From: Hyalella azteca
Lineage: Eukaryota > Arthropoda > Malacostraca > Amphipoda > Hyalellidae
DNA: 64,000 bases
Assembly (NCBI RefSeq): GCF_000764305.2
Contig: NW_025940693.1
Coordinates: 1 to 64,000, forward strand
Reading direction: 5' to 3'
Shown: positions 26,852-39,537 of the stretch, piece by piece
Layout: each line of letters starts with the position of its first letter
Position numbering within the stretch: position 1 is the stretch's first letter
Notes under the pieces: generated by a model
Told to the model about the DNA's origin: nothing
Database searches by the model: none
What the model saw: only the letters and a program-made list of their open reading frames with translations
Position numbers and translations under genes: made by a program

Positions 26852-27409
26852 CATTACTTATACATTGAAAATACTGTATAAAATATATTCGATGCTTTTT
26901 ATTACAAAAATTTATATTTTCTAACTTAAACTGAGTAGGTTCGATGATATTCATGAATGTTACGGTTTGAAGGGAGCTTTGCTGTTGAATCCACTAATCT
27001 GGTTTCCTTGCTTTCGTGCATCAGTCGATTCAATTTTCGTGGCAAGCGTGCATCAGTCGTGTTAGATATCGTGGTAGTCGTGCACCAGTCGTGTTAGGTA
27101 TCGTGGTAGTCGTGCACCAGTCGTGTTAGGTATCGTGGTAGTCGTGCATTACTTATACATTGAAAATACTGTATAAAATATATTCGATGCTTTTTATTAC
27201 AAAAATTTATATTTTCTAACTTAAACTGAGTAGGTTCGATGACTTTCATGAATGTTACGGTTTGAAGGGAGCTTTGCTGTTGAATCCACTAATCTTGTTT
27301 CCTTGCTTTCGTGCATCAGTCGATTAAATTTTCGTGGCAATCGTGCATCAGTCGTGTTAGGTGTCGTGGCAGTCGTGCCCCAGTCGTGTGTAACGTGATG
27401 TCAAACAGC
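26852..27409. repeat. About 296-bp tandem duplication with internal 32-bp minisatellite
   Basis: Sequence from cattacttatacattg at 26852 recurs at 27148 and stays nearly identical through tgttgaatccactaatct. Each half ends in a 32-bp minisatellite built on cgtgca-c-agtcgtgttagg: four units at 27015-27146 and about three at 27310-27405. The join at 27147 falls inside a truncated minisatellite unit at the shared bases cgtgcat, as expected if the repeat caused the duplication. Confidence 0.9.
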
Positions 27410-27783
27410 CTCAAATTCCTACCCAAACTTATAAAAACTCTTGCGAATCCCGAACATTGTTAAAAAAAAACATTACAACTTGAGCTCACTTCAATTGTAA
27501 TATCGAAAGTGAATCAAGGTGGATCCGAAAAAATTTTTCAGAATCGGAACGAAATATAAATAAAATAACATAAAAAAAAATAAAAACAAAGGACGCCCAC
27601 CAACTTCATAAAATACTTATCTAAAAACCTGACCTGCAATCAGAAACTTGCTGATGCAGCAATGTAAGCTAATACCAAATTTAACTGGTCGCTTCTCCTA
27701 AACGAGTTTGAGATCCGAGGGTAAGTCCAAGAGACCTCATCCTGGGGCTGTACAGTCAAAACTCGCCCATGTTCACGTACCTG

Positions 27784-27895
27784 CCTGAGTACACGTAGCG
27801 GGTTAAGTACACGTAGCGGTCTAAGTACACGTAGCTGTCTGACTACACGTAGCGGCCCAAGTATAAGTAGCGTTCCATGAAAACGTAACGGCTAG
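27784..27895. repeat. 18-19-bp minisatellite (block c), short version
   Basis: About six copies of taagtacacgtagcgg and variants. Copy II carries an expanded, more scrambled version at 43524-43816. Confidence 0.9.
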
Positions 27896-28019
27896 TTATC
27901 AACTAGTAACTTTTTATATAGAACGGACCACTGGGCCTGTACAACTAAATAATGCTACAATAAGGCGATAATGATGTCATTGTTGATGATTGCTAAAATT
28001 ACGGTCCACGGGGCTTTTT

Positions 28020-28196
28020 AGCGCATTTTCTCATTTATGGAAAATATGCCCAACTGTGCTCGTCATGTCCGTCCGTCCGTCCGTCCGTCCATCCGTCCGT
28101 CTGTCCGTCCGTCTGTCCGTGACTTCACGTTTTCGTCGATTCTGAGAAAATGCGCTCTCTATCACTCACTGCAGTGAGTACTGAGTTATATTTTTT
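28020..28196 (+). mobile_element. Helentron-like (HINE-type) element, copy H2
   Basis: Starts agcgcattttctc, has a long run of tccg and tctg tetranucleotides, the inverted motif gagaaaatgcgct at 28144-28156, the palindrome actcactgcagtgagt, and ends gagttatatttttt. The matching site in copy II (about 43931-43955) lacks it and reads gagcttttttgtaacac. The insertion therefore went into an oligo-T run, leaving T runs at both ends and no other target duplication. Confidence 0.9.
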
Positions 28197-28474
28197 AACG
28201 CATTGACCTAGTATTTCATTAAACAAACGGGACCAATTTCATACAATTTATAGGAACATTACATACCTATTTCTGATAACAAATCAATGGTATGCAGTCA
28301 AATTGATATGGTACTGATAATTTTTTGACAAACGGGTATAATATGCATTATTAAGTATAAGTTTTAATCAAAATTTGCAATAAGTTATCTCGTTCCATCA
28401 TTCGACCATTGTCGAATCCAGTTCTTAGAATTCAGAAAGGCATCTAATATATATAATTGTCATGCCTTACTATA

Positions 28475-30220
28475 TTTCATCTGTTAATTCAACAGATTCT
28501 TTTACCCACATTTCAACAAAACTAACACACGGTTGAGATTCAAATGAATTCATCCTTTCAAAAATATTTGTTCCGATAGAGATAGACTGTGATCCATAAA
28601 TATAAAATAACCCAAAAAATTTGAGATAAGGATTTGACGCTAGTTCTATTATGCCTAAATTAATTTCTCGTTTCCCCAATCAATCTGTGGGTTTATCGAA
28701 TTATAGTATTTATTCAAAATTTTACCAATACTGATTACCTCAAGCCTTAATTGTGAAAATATAAGAAATGTTCTATTTAAATTAAGAAGTTATTTATTAT
28801 ATATCATCATTAAGCACAGACGTGTACGTTTGTTTGATAATTGTTTAACAACAGAAATTGTTCTCCATTATCGATATTGTTTGAACTGATAGGCATCCAT
28901 AACATTCTCGAATTTCTCCTGCCTAAAAGTGAAAACTTCATTTAATCGAAATAAACACATGAAAACTTACGAATAAAATCTCTCTCAAATTATTTTCTGG
29001 GAGTCACTAATTTTTTCCTTTCTCAAATATTGTATGTTTAGTTAAGTTGCGAGCTCGAGATTAGTTTTATGTTCAGAGTTTTAAAATATTATTTGCATCT
29101 CCTATCCCAAAATTAAATGATATATTATAAAAATTATACTACCACATGACTTATTAACATTACCGGGTGTAAATAACTATGGGATGCAAATGCATTAGCA
29201 AATTTAATTTTATATATTTTAATTTATAATAAAATAATAATATTTAACCAAATGCTATTAAAGTGAAATATCACGTAGCTCTATTTAATTTACATTGATG
29301 GATCAAGACTCTTCTGACTGACGAGTGATTTTGTAATGAGTAAAAACGAATTTTTTTTATCGCAATCAAAGGCACACTAAATCAAAACAAAATAAATTTC
29401 ATTAATGGGTTTAGTAAGCGCACAATACATTATTCAGTATTTTGCACAATACACGTTACTGGATTTCTGGAGAGTTTCTTTTATGTTCTAACCGTCATTA
29501 AAAATGCTTTAAAAAAATGTTGGCTTTCCTTCAGCAATCGCATTTGAAAGTTAAGTAATTCGATCATCATAAATTTAAAACATAGATAAAATAGAATAAA
29601 TATTGACTATTGTCATTGGGAAGAAATTTTAGATCCTTCATAAACTGCACATGATTGTTAAGCTATGCATCACTCTTGCTTAAGGCTATTTTGCTCTCCA
29701 AAAGTCTACACTTTTAAGCACTTGTTTGTGACTGAATTTCGCTATTGCTATTCACAATGAAGAAACGGATAACAATGATTGACTATGCTAGGCCACTTTC
29801 AGAGACCAATGAAAAAAATAGTTGAAATATTATAACTAACGTATATAAGTAAAAATGGACTAATACTGCTCTTCCTATTTTTGCATGATAATCTAGGAAC
29901 TACTAAGACCCCTTACGAATGTCTTGTAGCAAGTTTTGACGCTAGGAAAGTGTTGCAACTTGACGGCAAAGAAGAGAATTTCATTTCCACTCGATTTGCC
30001 ACATGCAGCTAAGGCTCTCGATGGTGACAGCCTATCTTCTTTGCACTAAGGTTTTTTGTCGCCGATGTTTATCATGTATTGAAATCCGATAGATGTTTTT
30101 ATCGGAAAGGGGTTTTGTCCGGAAAACTGATTCAAGGACAAAACTTCTTATTCTTTTTTATAACGTGAAGAAACGTGATATACACACAATCTGTATACTG
30201 TTGACTATTAGACCGCTTTC
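28475..30220 (+). repeat. Block d of the unit
   Basis: Shared with 37105-38868, with 61315-62835 and, inverted, with 49116-49860. It contains no conserved gene. Its last 300 bases hold frames that look coding in places (for example FYRKGFLSGK and RKTDSRTK in two different phases), but each copy breaks them differently. Confidence 0.9.
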
Positions 30221-30370
30221 AGCGCATTTTCTCATTTATGGAAAAAAGGCGCTATTGTGCTCGTCATGTTCGTCCGTCCGTCCGTCTGTCTGTCGGTTTC
30301 TTCACTTTTTCGTCGACGAGAAAATGCGCTCTCTGTCACTCACTGCAGTGAGTACTGAGTTATATTTTTT
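30221..30370 (+). mobile_element. Helentron-like (HINE-type) element, copy H3
   Basis: A 150-bp copy: agcgcattttctc at the start, a GTCY core, gagaaaatgcgct at 30318-30330, the palindrome actcactgcagtgagt and a ttatatttttt end. Three other copies of the host block have the empty site (38848-38866, 62810-62835 and, inverted, 49112-49135), all reading gaccg or gaacg followed by a T run and caagg. The insertion is 150 bp, a multiple of three, so a frame crossing it (30093-30545) stays open by accident. Confidence 0.92.
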
Positions 30371-31962
30371 CAAAGACCGACCGTCTGGCGTGTGGCGGCA
30401 CACAATTCCAGTAAAAAAATCGGAGGTGATAAGCCTGCATTTCCAGAGCAGCAATTTGCCATTACGACTAGGACTAAATCATGGCCGACAACAAGCCAGT
30501 TCACGCAGTTCAAATGCAGCTCTAAAACGAGACATGTGTTTGTGATATCTCATAGCCCCTGAATAATTACTGAAGCTTTTTTGCTCGAATTTGAGAAGGA
30601 AAAATCCCATTGGTCGGCCATCGCTGAGATTATCGGCTTTGCACGCCCTCGATGTACATGCATGTGGATTCATCAGCTGTGTTCGCATATTCAAAATAGC
30701 CTTGGGGGGAGGGAGCTCTCAAATTGGAAGCAAAAATTGGTATAGACTGTCTCCAGAACCATAAATCGAAACTGAAATTCTATTTTCTACAGCGCGTAGG
30801 CTATTATTTAGTCGTGTGATTATTAGACATTAGACTGCACCTTCAATGAAGACCAGAGTCAGGACGTTGCACGTGAGCTATCGAGGATATTTTTGTTTTA
30901 GTAATGTTATTAATATGTCGAGTAATGGCGGTGTCGCCCTCCATGTGCGCTATCGATTGTTATCACAGGTGTATCCTAGAAACTTCCAGGAGGGTGCCAG
31001 GAAATTCTGTAATAAAGTAAATACTTAGAATGTATAAAATTTAAAAGCATTAGTTAAGAAACAAATTTGACTCTGAAAATTACATGCGTAAAATTTGCTC
31101 GTTAAAAGCAAGATAATACAATATGCAACTTCCAAATCACCACGTCTCAACGCACTCTTTAACCGAGAAATATTTATGGTTTTAAAATTAAACACTATTT
31201 ATACATCCGACCGTTGATTCGTGAGAATTTCTTAAGTGATTTACCGCAAAGGGACACATAATATTTTCATTGGAGACACATAATATTTTCAGTTCACCTT
31301 CAGCTGATATGTGTGTGGTATCAAAGCATGGCATTAGTAGGGAGGATACATCAGTTGCCCGCTAACTTCCAAAAATTAGCTCTCTGGCTGTGCTACCACT
31401 GAAGCTACGTCCTGCTATGCCTTCCCTTTATCTCACGTCTCACCATTGATAAACTCGAAATTTGACAGAAAATTCTCGCACATGTCGAGGTTATTGATAG
31501 AATAAATACAAATCTGTTGTTTAAATTACTTTAGAGGCTTCTAATTTAGCAACTATATTTTTAATTTTTATAATTGTTAAGTTATACAGCAATTGTCACC
31601 TTGTAATCTCATCGCTCCTTTATTCTCGTATAGAGAGCTAACGGGTGAAGTATTTTTTGGATATGCGTGTTCTTTGAATCACGTACGATTTAAACGTTTA
31701 ATATGCAAGATCGCAAATGAAGAACTGAGTGCGTGAATGACCGCACACGCTCATGTCACCCTTAATTAGTGTAGCATTAATCAAGTTTTGAGTTGAAAGT
31801 TATGCTTTAAGTTTTGTAGTTCACCAATATTGTTTAATATGATTTGCCTGATAGATTTACTACTTGATATTCCCCTTGAAGATGAAACAGTGATTATAAA
31901 ATAAAATATAGTCTAGTAGATCCTCTACAAAAAGATGAGTCATCCACTGAAAATTAAGGACT

Positions 31963-32047
31963 GCATGCGTGGATGAAAGTATAGGAAAAGAGAACTATAA
32001 TACTTATCATACAACAATAACTGTTTCTTATACTTTCGTTCGTGCAT
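31963..32047. mobile_element. 84-bp hairpin element (block h)
   Basis: Imperfect inverted repeats of about 24 bp (arms 31963-31988 and 32023-32046, sharing gaaagtata) surround a short spacer. The five mismatches I count between the arms are all transitions. The copy in inverted unit III (about 46827-46908) keeps the same fold. It may be a miniature transposon fixed in the unit before it was duplicated. Confidence 0.6.
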
Positions 32048-32668
32048 ATTCATCGCATCAGTTTCATTTATGTCAAGCAAGCGAATTTGTGGCAGTGAAA
32101 TTTCGGGACCAAAACTGTTTGATCAGAAAAACGCACTCACATGTCTGAAAATTTGTTATCATCTCAAACGTAAACGTCTTTTATGAAAATATTATGAAAA
32201 GAAAATCCTTACACAATGAAATTTTTGCATCATAAATGAAAGTTAAATTTCTTTTAAGTGCAGCATAAATGGAAATTGAATATTGTTGCTAAGCGATTTA
32301 TCCTCCAAACGATCTATTCCTGTTCTTTGTAAGCAAATTATATAGAAATTAATGATTATGCTTACCTCCAATAAAATTTAAAACTGAACTAAAGCGAATT
32401 AGGCTTGTATTTATTTTTCATTAATCATGTCGGGAATTTTTTTCCCTATTTGAAGGCTGCTTGGAGCGAATCATATGCTCTGAGTAACTTTCATTTATTC
32501 AGATTGTTAGGAAACTTCAATCAATCTGTTGATGGAAATAAATCGACTAAGCTCCAAGCTTTTAAGCAACAATTCTGGAGCTCCGGGATATTAATTAGCT
32601 TGCGCCATTCATCTCGTATGGAATAATTTGCATGAATCATTCATGCCGTAAGGTGGGTGTGCATTTGA

Positions 32669-32821
32669 AATGCGGTGAAGGCCGGCAGTAATGGAGAATT
32701 AATCAGCACCTTGCCGTGTAATGCGGTGAAGGCCGGCAGTAATGGAGAATTAATCAGCACCTTGCCGTGAAATGCGGTGAAGGCCGGCAGTAATGGAGAA
32801 TTAATCAGCTCCTTGCCGTGT
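32669..32821. repeat. 51-bp minisatellite (block j), three units
   Basis: Units start aatgcggtgaaggccggc at 32669, 32720 and 32771, followed by a diverged end unit (aatgaggtcctaattgac). The same array has two units at 40347, three inverted at 46081, about 1.7 at 49861 and two at 50803. Its 17-codon period gives short repetitive open frames that mean nothing. Confidence 0.96.
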
Positions 32822-33871
32822 AATGAGGTCCTAATTGACCGCCCTAAGTGCTGGAGACCGCACGTCGCCTACTAGTGCCAGGCTTTAGAAATATAAGTGA
32901 AATGTTTAGATTTAAACATTTAGAATATAAGTGCATTTAGAAAGTGCATTACATTCAGAATTAGATTTAAAGATTTAAAAATAACTAAATTTAGAAGTAT
33001 AAGTGTGATATTTACCTGAACAGCTAATCGAGATTAGATTAAAACATTTCATGACCTGTGTTTACCTCATGATGAATATCGTGAAATTAAATGCCTGTTC
33101 AGTGGTTCTACGTTATGAGTAATTTGATATGAACCAAGTCACTGCCTGACACCTAAACTCATTGCTTTACCTGCAGCTGCAAATAAAGTCAACAATTTTT
33201 CGTTACCAACATCATATTGGTATTTAAAATTCAAAACGAGAGGTTGGATTCATACAGTACTTACTTGGCGTCCAAATGTCTTGTAAAAAAACAAAAATTC
33301 GGGCGTTAGCTGTTTAATGATACAAAAGAATTATAAGCCGAATACAAACTTATAACCATAAGATACCTCACTTAACAGGTACCTGAGACTTGTTTTGGTT
33401 ACCACTCACGGTCATGCTGACGCACCACCTTCGACGACCAGGATCATTTTCCTAGGTGCCGCTGTTCTGAACTGCGACTTATTTTCTATCTTACTTTGAA
33501 CACTCCAGTTCATGTTTTAATTAGTTTAGGATGTTGGGATGAAGGGAAAATGTCGAGCTAGAAGTAACATATTGATCTGAAATATCTTATATGACAAAAC
33601 AGAATGTGTATGTCATACATGTGATGCATTATGAAGAGTTGTTATCTCAGTTGACGAATTTTTTGTAGACGTATTTTTGCACACTTACTGTTTATTCCTT
33701 GATTAATTATTAACGTAAACATAATGCTTCATGTAAAATTAAAGCTAATCACTGCCATTTGTCAATCCATGAAAGTGAAAAAATGCTACAGTTCTCATGT
33801 TTAAATAAAAATCTTAATGTAATGTGATGTCTCGTGCAAAAAAGTATTTTATTGTAACCGTGGTTTAATTA

Positions 33872-34072
33872 ATGAACACTGAACCTGCCGCTATGCCCAC
33901 GACAACGACAGAAAAATTTAAATGTTTTCTCTATCGGGAATCTGGAGTTCTTAACAATTCTGCGCTATGTTTAGGTAATAAAATATTATCTAAACCGTTA
34001 TGCGAATATATTTTACCGTCAATAAATCATATCGGGAGAAATAAAGCCTTTCATGTAGCACGTTCAAGTTAA
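33872..34072 (+). other. Small frame kept in three unit copies, probably noncoding
   Basis: A 66-codon frame (MNTEPAAMP to HVARSS) has matching frames with the same stop in copies II (42058-42257) and IV (52354-52553). Comparing this one with copy IV I count 11 base differences, 8 changing the residue and 3 silent, which is the ratio expected without selection. In copies II and IV the frame extends 17 codons further upstream; in copy I that start is lost. I read it as coincidentally open duplicated DNA. Confidence 0.6.
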
Positions 34073-35970
34073 GAGCAAAAGTTTACATCGTCAAAGTTTG
34101 TTACCAATTTACCGAGCTTGCGCATGGACATCATAAGAGAGTGTGAAGCAGCAGTAATGCTGTCAAGCGTGAGAAGTGTTTTATTTGTAAACTCATATTT
34201 CTTCATAAATTCCCAGTCAGTCGAGGGAAAGCAGATATTCAGTAATATATAATGCTAAGTAATGATAACTAATGCTATTTAATAGATTTTTTTCACTGTG
34301 ACTGGAAGAACCCACGCTGTATGTATAGAAAAATACAACGAATTTAGAATTTTTAAACAAGTGAGCGGATTTTGAGCAATATTTGACAGATGTTCTTTTG
34401 AAGGGCTGATAAATTTTGAACTTGATGCCTTTATTATAAATTTTCTTGATAATATTATTCACAGAAAGCCAAGGATCTTATGCAATGGAACATACTAATG
34501 TGAAAACCTTTAAAAATTAAAAATAAAATTTAATGCTAATTGTTCAACACCAAGCTCTCCACTTGACGATTTGAGCAGCGTATTGTCTATAGAATGTGGA
34601 TATAATAAAATTTTACATAAGAGGATGAATTTGAAATGAATTTCGAGATACTTTATCTTTTCTAAAATTCATAAGTTGTCATATACAAAGGCAGCCCTCG
34701 CATACATGCAGTGAGAGAATGTATGATAATATATTGCCTATCCATAGTGGGACCTACCCGTTTCCAGCTCCAAACCTTCATCTGGAATGACAGCAGCTCT
34801 TTTATGCGCCGGAATTTTTTCGCTGACCGCAAAATGCTTTAATTCGACCACAGCTGCGTTATGTGCCCGAGTTGACTTAACGTTATTTTACGTTGTATGA
34901 GGTGTATTTATCTTAATTTATTTACGTTTTACCCCCATACTGTGACCGTTACGATATCACTCAGAATATTATAAGTTTTCCGTTGAAAAGTGTAGAGCTG
35001 GCTTTATGCATGGAAAACGTGATCAGTTATGTAAGGTAAAAGTCGTGTTAAAAATCACATCTTAAAAAATAATAGACTTCAATTGAAATAGAAATGCATG
35101 AGTGGCCGCTGTTTTTATTTCGTGGAACTCTTCCCTTTCTGTGCATATCATTGCCGCGCCTTACAATAATTCTTATGTGTAATGAGGCTCGAACTATACG
35201 TGTTTTATTTTAGCGTATTCCACCGTATATACAATTAATACACACAACTTTTCTCAATGCTCTAAACTAGCCATCTTCATCAAACACTACAATAAAATCA
35301 AGCATTTATTTAGAAATTATTTTCGCGTCTGCTTGAAACCACCTTTATTTTTTAAGCCACCTACACTACTGAATTAAATACAGAGATCATAACACATTTC
35401 CATTGTTAAACTATATTTTTGTAATATTGTTGCTCGAATGAAAAAGAAATACAATTATCATTTACTTCTATGTGCTTTTATTGTACTATATACATGATAG
35501 ATTCACATCTATTTTCTATATATCCTCCAGCGTCAAGTGTTTTATTTATTACGCAAATTTAAAACTGGCCTAAAAAATTTCATTTGCACAAGTTTGTACG
35601 AGAATGGTGCTACGAAGGAGGTTAACATGATAAAAGACATAAGTTCCAGATTCATGCATGATGACGTCGAAATCGCAGACTAGCTATACAAATTTACTCA
35701 CAAATGTGCATGATTCCTTCTACATAATAAAATGTGACAATTTCAACTTTCTTCGCCAAATTGCATGTTTGTTCAATAGCCAAATATTCGTTTGTTTGTA
35801 CGTAAGAAATTTGTTCTCCTGGTGAATATATTCTGAATATTTTACATAAATAAAATATTCAACTATTTTGAATATTTTATATATATTTATACTATTCGTT
35901 AGTGATGATTAAACCAGTTCAACTTATGGTTCATGAACGAAACGCTTCGTACAAAATCATATATGTACAT

Positions 35971-36061
35971 ACAGTTCTAGCATCATATACATACGTACAG
36001 TTCTAGCATCATATACGTACAGTTCTAGCATCATATACGTACAGTTCTAGCATCATATACG
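35971..36061. repeat. 22-bp minisatellite, about four copies (block n)
   Basis: Copies of a 22-bp unit starting acagttctagcatcatat. The same array has 13 units in copy IV (54495-54780). Confidence 0.93.
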
Positions 36062-36161
36062 TTTGTCATTGAGCTCCTTGACAATATGATTTCTAGGCAC
36101 ATGGTATATTCCTCTTACAGCCACGGACATATATTTGTGCGACAGCATCTAACGGCCTAAT
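36062..36161 (+). repeat. Block n flank, also at 45741-45839
   Basis: A 100-bp segment starting tttgtcattgagctcc recurs at 45741. Both keep an open frame with the same stop (FVIELLDNMISRHM and so on), but six of the seven base differences I count change the residue, so coding is unlikely. Confidence 0.8.
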
Positions 36162-36165
36162 ATAA

Positions 36166-37104
36166 ACTCCGATAGACATGAATTTTTTATTTTTGATGAA
36201 GTTTTGAAGATCCTAAGTATCTGAAGATCTGTTGTTGAAGATCTCACCAGCGAAGAAGCAGAACCCTGGCTTCATTAACTTATGATCGTGGTGGGATTTT
36301 TTAACCACTAACCTAAAAACACAAGAGCGCAGTTTTTTCATCGCCCGGAATAACGCGCACAATTTGCGGACCCGGATAAAAGACTCAAGACTCGTTAGCT
36401 TCTTTCCGCGAAACTGGGCTCTCTCACAGTCGCCTATTAGGCGGAGAAAAGCAGTCAAATTCATTCTTCATTTTACTGAATAAAAAAAAGAACATAAGTG
36501 AACGGACAAGGACAGCATTAAGCTATACAATAAAGCAAAAATTAAATTCTTATTTCATTTTACTGGATTCAAAAGAATGGAAATAAACGTGCAAATTTAT
36601 CAGCGCAAAGCTGCACAATATAACAAAAATAATTCATACTTAATTTCATTGGATTCAAAAGAATAAAAATATATATTATTATTGGCTGGATTTAGACGCG
36701 TCCAGTGACGGTGATTGAAATAAGAGGCCTCTGAAAAATTAGGGCGCGTGTCGTGACCGAACCAATTCATTTCTTAAAGACTTCGTCCATTGAAATTTCA
36801 GAGCAAACTCCATTTTTAATACAAAAGAGAGGTCTCGTAGCGTTATCATTAGTTTAAATATCTGCAGACATTTAAATATGAGGACTATATTATTTTTCTT
36901 CCCGAATGAATCCGTAATAACATGAACCTCTAATATCAATAGATACTTTACATGTATATGCATATATATTGCGCTAATTAAATTTCACTCAAAATGGCTG
37001 AAGGCTAAATTTGCTGATATGTAATAATCAATTATTAATTATTATTAAATATCATTATTAAATTTCCCCACATTAAGCTGTACAATAGAACAAAAAAATT
37101 TCGT
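36166..37104. other. DNA between copies I and II
   Basis: Unique AT-rich DNA with a weak, irregular repetition of cattaagctatacaat and ttcattttactggattc (about 36465-36665, and again near 37070). No gene seen. Confidence 0.55.
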
Positions 37105-38868
37105 ATTGTTTCATCTGTTAATTCAACAGATTCCTTTACCCACATTTCAACAAAATTAGCACACGGTTGAAGGATTCAAACGAATTCTTCCTTTCATAAA
37201 TATTTGTTACGATAGAGACAGACTGTGATCCATAAATTTATGATAAGCAATGTTTTGCCATTTTAACCCATAAATTTTAAGATAAGGATTTGACGCTAGT
37301 TCTATTATGCCTATATTAATTTCTCCTTCCCCCAACTAATCTGTGGGTTTATTGAATTATCGTGATTATTCGAAATTTCACGAATACTTTAAATTTGTGT
37401 GCTCCGTTAGATTACCTCAAGCCTTCATTGTGAAAATATAAGAAATGTTCTATTTAATTTAGGAAGTTATTAATGAAATATCATCATTAAGCACAGACGT
37501 GTACGTTTAATCATTGTTTAACAACAGAAATTATTCTCCATTATCGATATCTTTTGAACTGATAGTCATCTATAACATTCTCGAATTTCTCCTGCCTAAA
37601 AGTTATAACTTCATTTAATCGAAATACACACATCAAAACTTACGAATAAAATCTCTCTCAAATTATTTTTCGGAGTCACTCATTTTTTTCCCTTCTCAAA
37701 TATTGTATGTTAAGTTAAGTTGCGAGCTCGAGATTAGTTTTATGTTCAGAGTTTTAAAATATTATTTGCATCTCCTATCCCCAAATTAAATGATATATTA
37801 TAAAGATTATACTACCACATGACTTATTAACATTACCGGGTGTAAATAACTACGGGATAGCAAATTTAATAATATATTAACCAAATGCTATTAAAGTGAA
37901 ATAACACGTAGCTCAATTTAATTTACATTGATGGATCAAGACTCGTCTGACTGACGAGTGATTTTGTAATGAGGAAAAACCAATTTTTTTATCGTTATCA
38001 AAGACACACTAACTCAAAACAAAATGAATTTCATTAATGGGTTTAGTAAGCGCACAATACATTATTCTGTATTTTTCACAATACACATTACTGGATTCCT
38101 GGAGAGTTTCGTTAATGTTCTAACCGTCAATAAAAATGCTTTAAAAATATTGGCTTTCTTTCAGCAATCGCATTTGAAAGTTAAGTAATTCGATCATCAT
38201 AAATTTGAAACATAGATAAAATAGAATAAATATTGACTATTGTCATTGGGAAGTAATTTTAAATCCTTCACAAACTGCTCATGATTGTTATGCTATGCAT
38301 CACTCGTGCTTAAGGCTATTTACTCTCCAAAAGTCTACACTTTTAAGCACTTGTTTGTGAATGAATTTCGCTATTGCTATTCACAATGAAGAAACGGATA
38401 ACACTGATTGACTAAGCTAGGCCACTTTCAGAGACCAATGAAAAAATAGTGGAAATGTTATAACAAACATATATATGTAAAAATTAAATAATACTGCTGC
38501 TCCTATTTTTGCATGATAATCTAGAAACTACCAAGGCCCCTTACGAAAGTCCTGTAGCAAGTTGTGACGCTAGAAAAATGTTGCAACTTGATAGCAAAGA
38601 AGAGAATTTCATTTCCACTCGATTTGCCACAGCTAAAGCCCTCGATGGTGACAGCCTTTCTTTTTTTTGCATCAAGGTTTTTTGTCGCCGATGTTTATCA
38701 AGTATTGAAATCCGATCGATGGTTTTATCGGAAAGGGTTCTTGTCCGGAAAACAGATTCAAGGACAAAACTTCCTATTCTTTTTTTTGTAACATGAAGGA
38801 ACGTGACATACACACAATCTGTATACTGTTTACTGTAGAACATCAGACCGTTTTTTCAAGGACCGACC

Positions 38869-39537
38869 TGTAAAAGGTTAAGATTTGGTAGTGAACCATG
38901 CCATATTGAATCGTAATTAAGTATGACCTGAGGGTGGTTCGTATATAGCGGGATCCGAGGATATAGAGGAACAGCGTAAACGATTATAACTTTTAGGATT
39001 ATAGTTCGGCTTACAGTTTAGGATAATCTAAGTTTATAAGTTGGAGCTTTAACAATGATGTCTTCGGCGTCCAGTTCAAGTATGGATAAGTCTAGAGTGT
39101 ATCTTCTACTCTGACATTTAGGGTTACTGTCCTGATTGAAACGGACAGGAGTAAGGGCTTACACACGACTGTTCTCGGCCCAAGACTGAGGTTCCCGCGT
39201 CTGGGCAGAGCTCATATAGCTTCGATAATTGACGTCAGCAAGGGCGTGATTTGATAAGCAGGAAAGGCTAATACAAGGAAATGCTTATGAACACATCGCA
39301 TGTGAAGGATCTTATCTCTCAACAAGGAAGACATCAATCAGGAAATATCAAGGGACGAATGGTATCAACATTGTCACCTGACAGCTTCCTCCGTACGGGT
39401 AAATTTTTAGATCGCGTTACAATATGCGGCGTTACAAACTTGATTGACATCAAATATTTATTCAACTAGATAGTAATTAACATCATTGTTAATTACTTTC
39501 TGTGTTACTTTTCTTACAATGTCACCCTGTCAGGTGA
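38869..39537 (-). mobile_element. Solo LTR, copy in unit II (slightly truncated)
   Basis: Inverted counterpart of 48410-49111, inserted at the same base of block d/e: the flank gacc precedes tgtaaaagg here, the mirror of ttttaca followed by ggtc in copy III. About 21 bases are missing at the LTR's own 5' end, where it joins block g directly. Blocks e and f were probably lost in a deletion that cut into the LTR. The promoter-like elements are retained (CRE-type gacgtca, a TATA-like box at about 39211-39220 and tcagtctt at 39182-39189, reading on the minus strand). Confidence 0.88.

Larger units (their letters stand above)
26059..36165 (+). repeat. Duplicated 10-kb unit, copy I (blocks a-n)
   Basis: The most complete copy of a noncoding unit found five times in the right part of the window. 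Block positions here: a 26059-26480, b 26480-27410, c 27410-28474, d 28475-30380, e 30380-30780, f 30780-31080, g 31080-31400, h 31400-32160, i 32160-32668, j 32669-32830, k 32830-33500, l 33500-34085, m 34085-35970, n 35971-36165. Matching blocks: a-c at 42282-44545; d at 37105, 49860 (inverted) and 61315; e-f at 47960-48409 (inverted) and 62840-63530; g at 39538, 47400-47690 (inverted), 49949 and 63530; k-l at 40449 and 50905; m at 52560. No TIRs, LTRs or coding domains mark the whole unit. Two helentron-like insertions lie within it. Confidence 0.9.

Noticed and set aside
26935..26955. tRNA B-box-like ggttcgatgat (also near 27232)
   Set aside because: No A box, acceptor stem or cloverleaf can be formed around it.
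30479..30694. 71-codon minus-strand frame kept in copies I, III and V (also 48093, 62934)
   Set aside because: The same DNA is also open on the other strand, and differences between copies change many residues. Shared length follows from recent duplication.
33872..34072. Small conserved protein in three unit copies (also 42058, 52354)
   Set aside because: 8 of 11 differences between two copies change the residue, as expected of noncoding duplicated DNA.
36062..36161. Block n as a conserved exon (FVIELLDNMISRHM frame)
   Set aside because: Six of seven differences from the copy at 45741 change the residue.
26059..36165. Unit as a Maverick/Polinton, Helitron or endogenous virus
   Set aside because: No polymerase, integrase, Rep-helicase or capsid-like sequence is visible, and no terminal repeats bound the unit.
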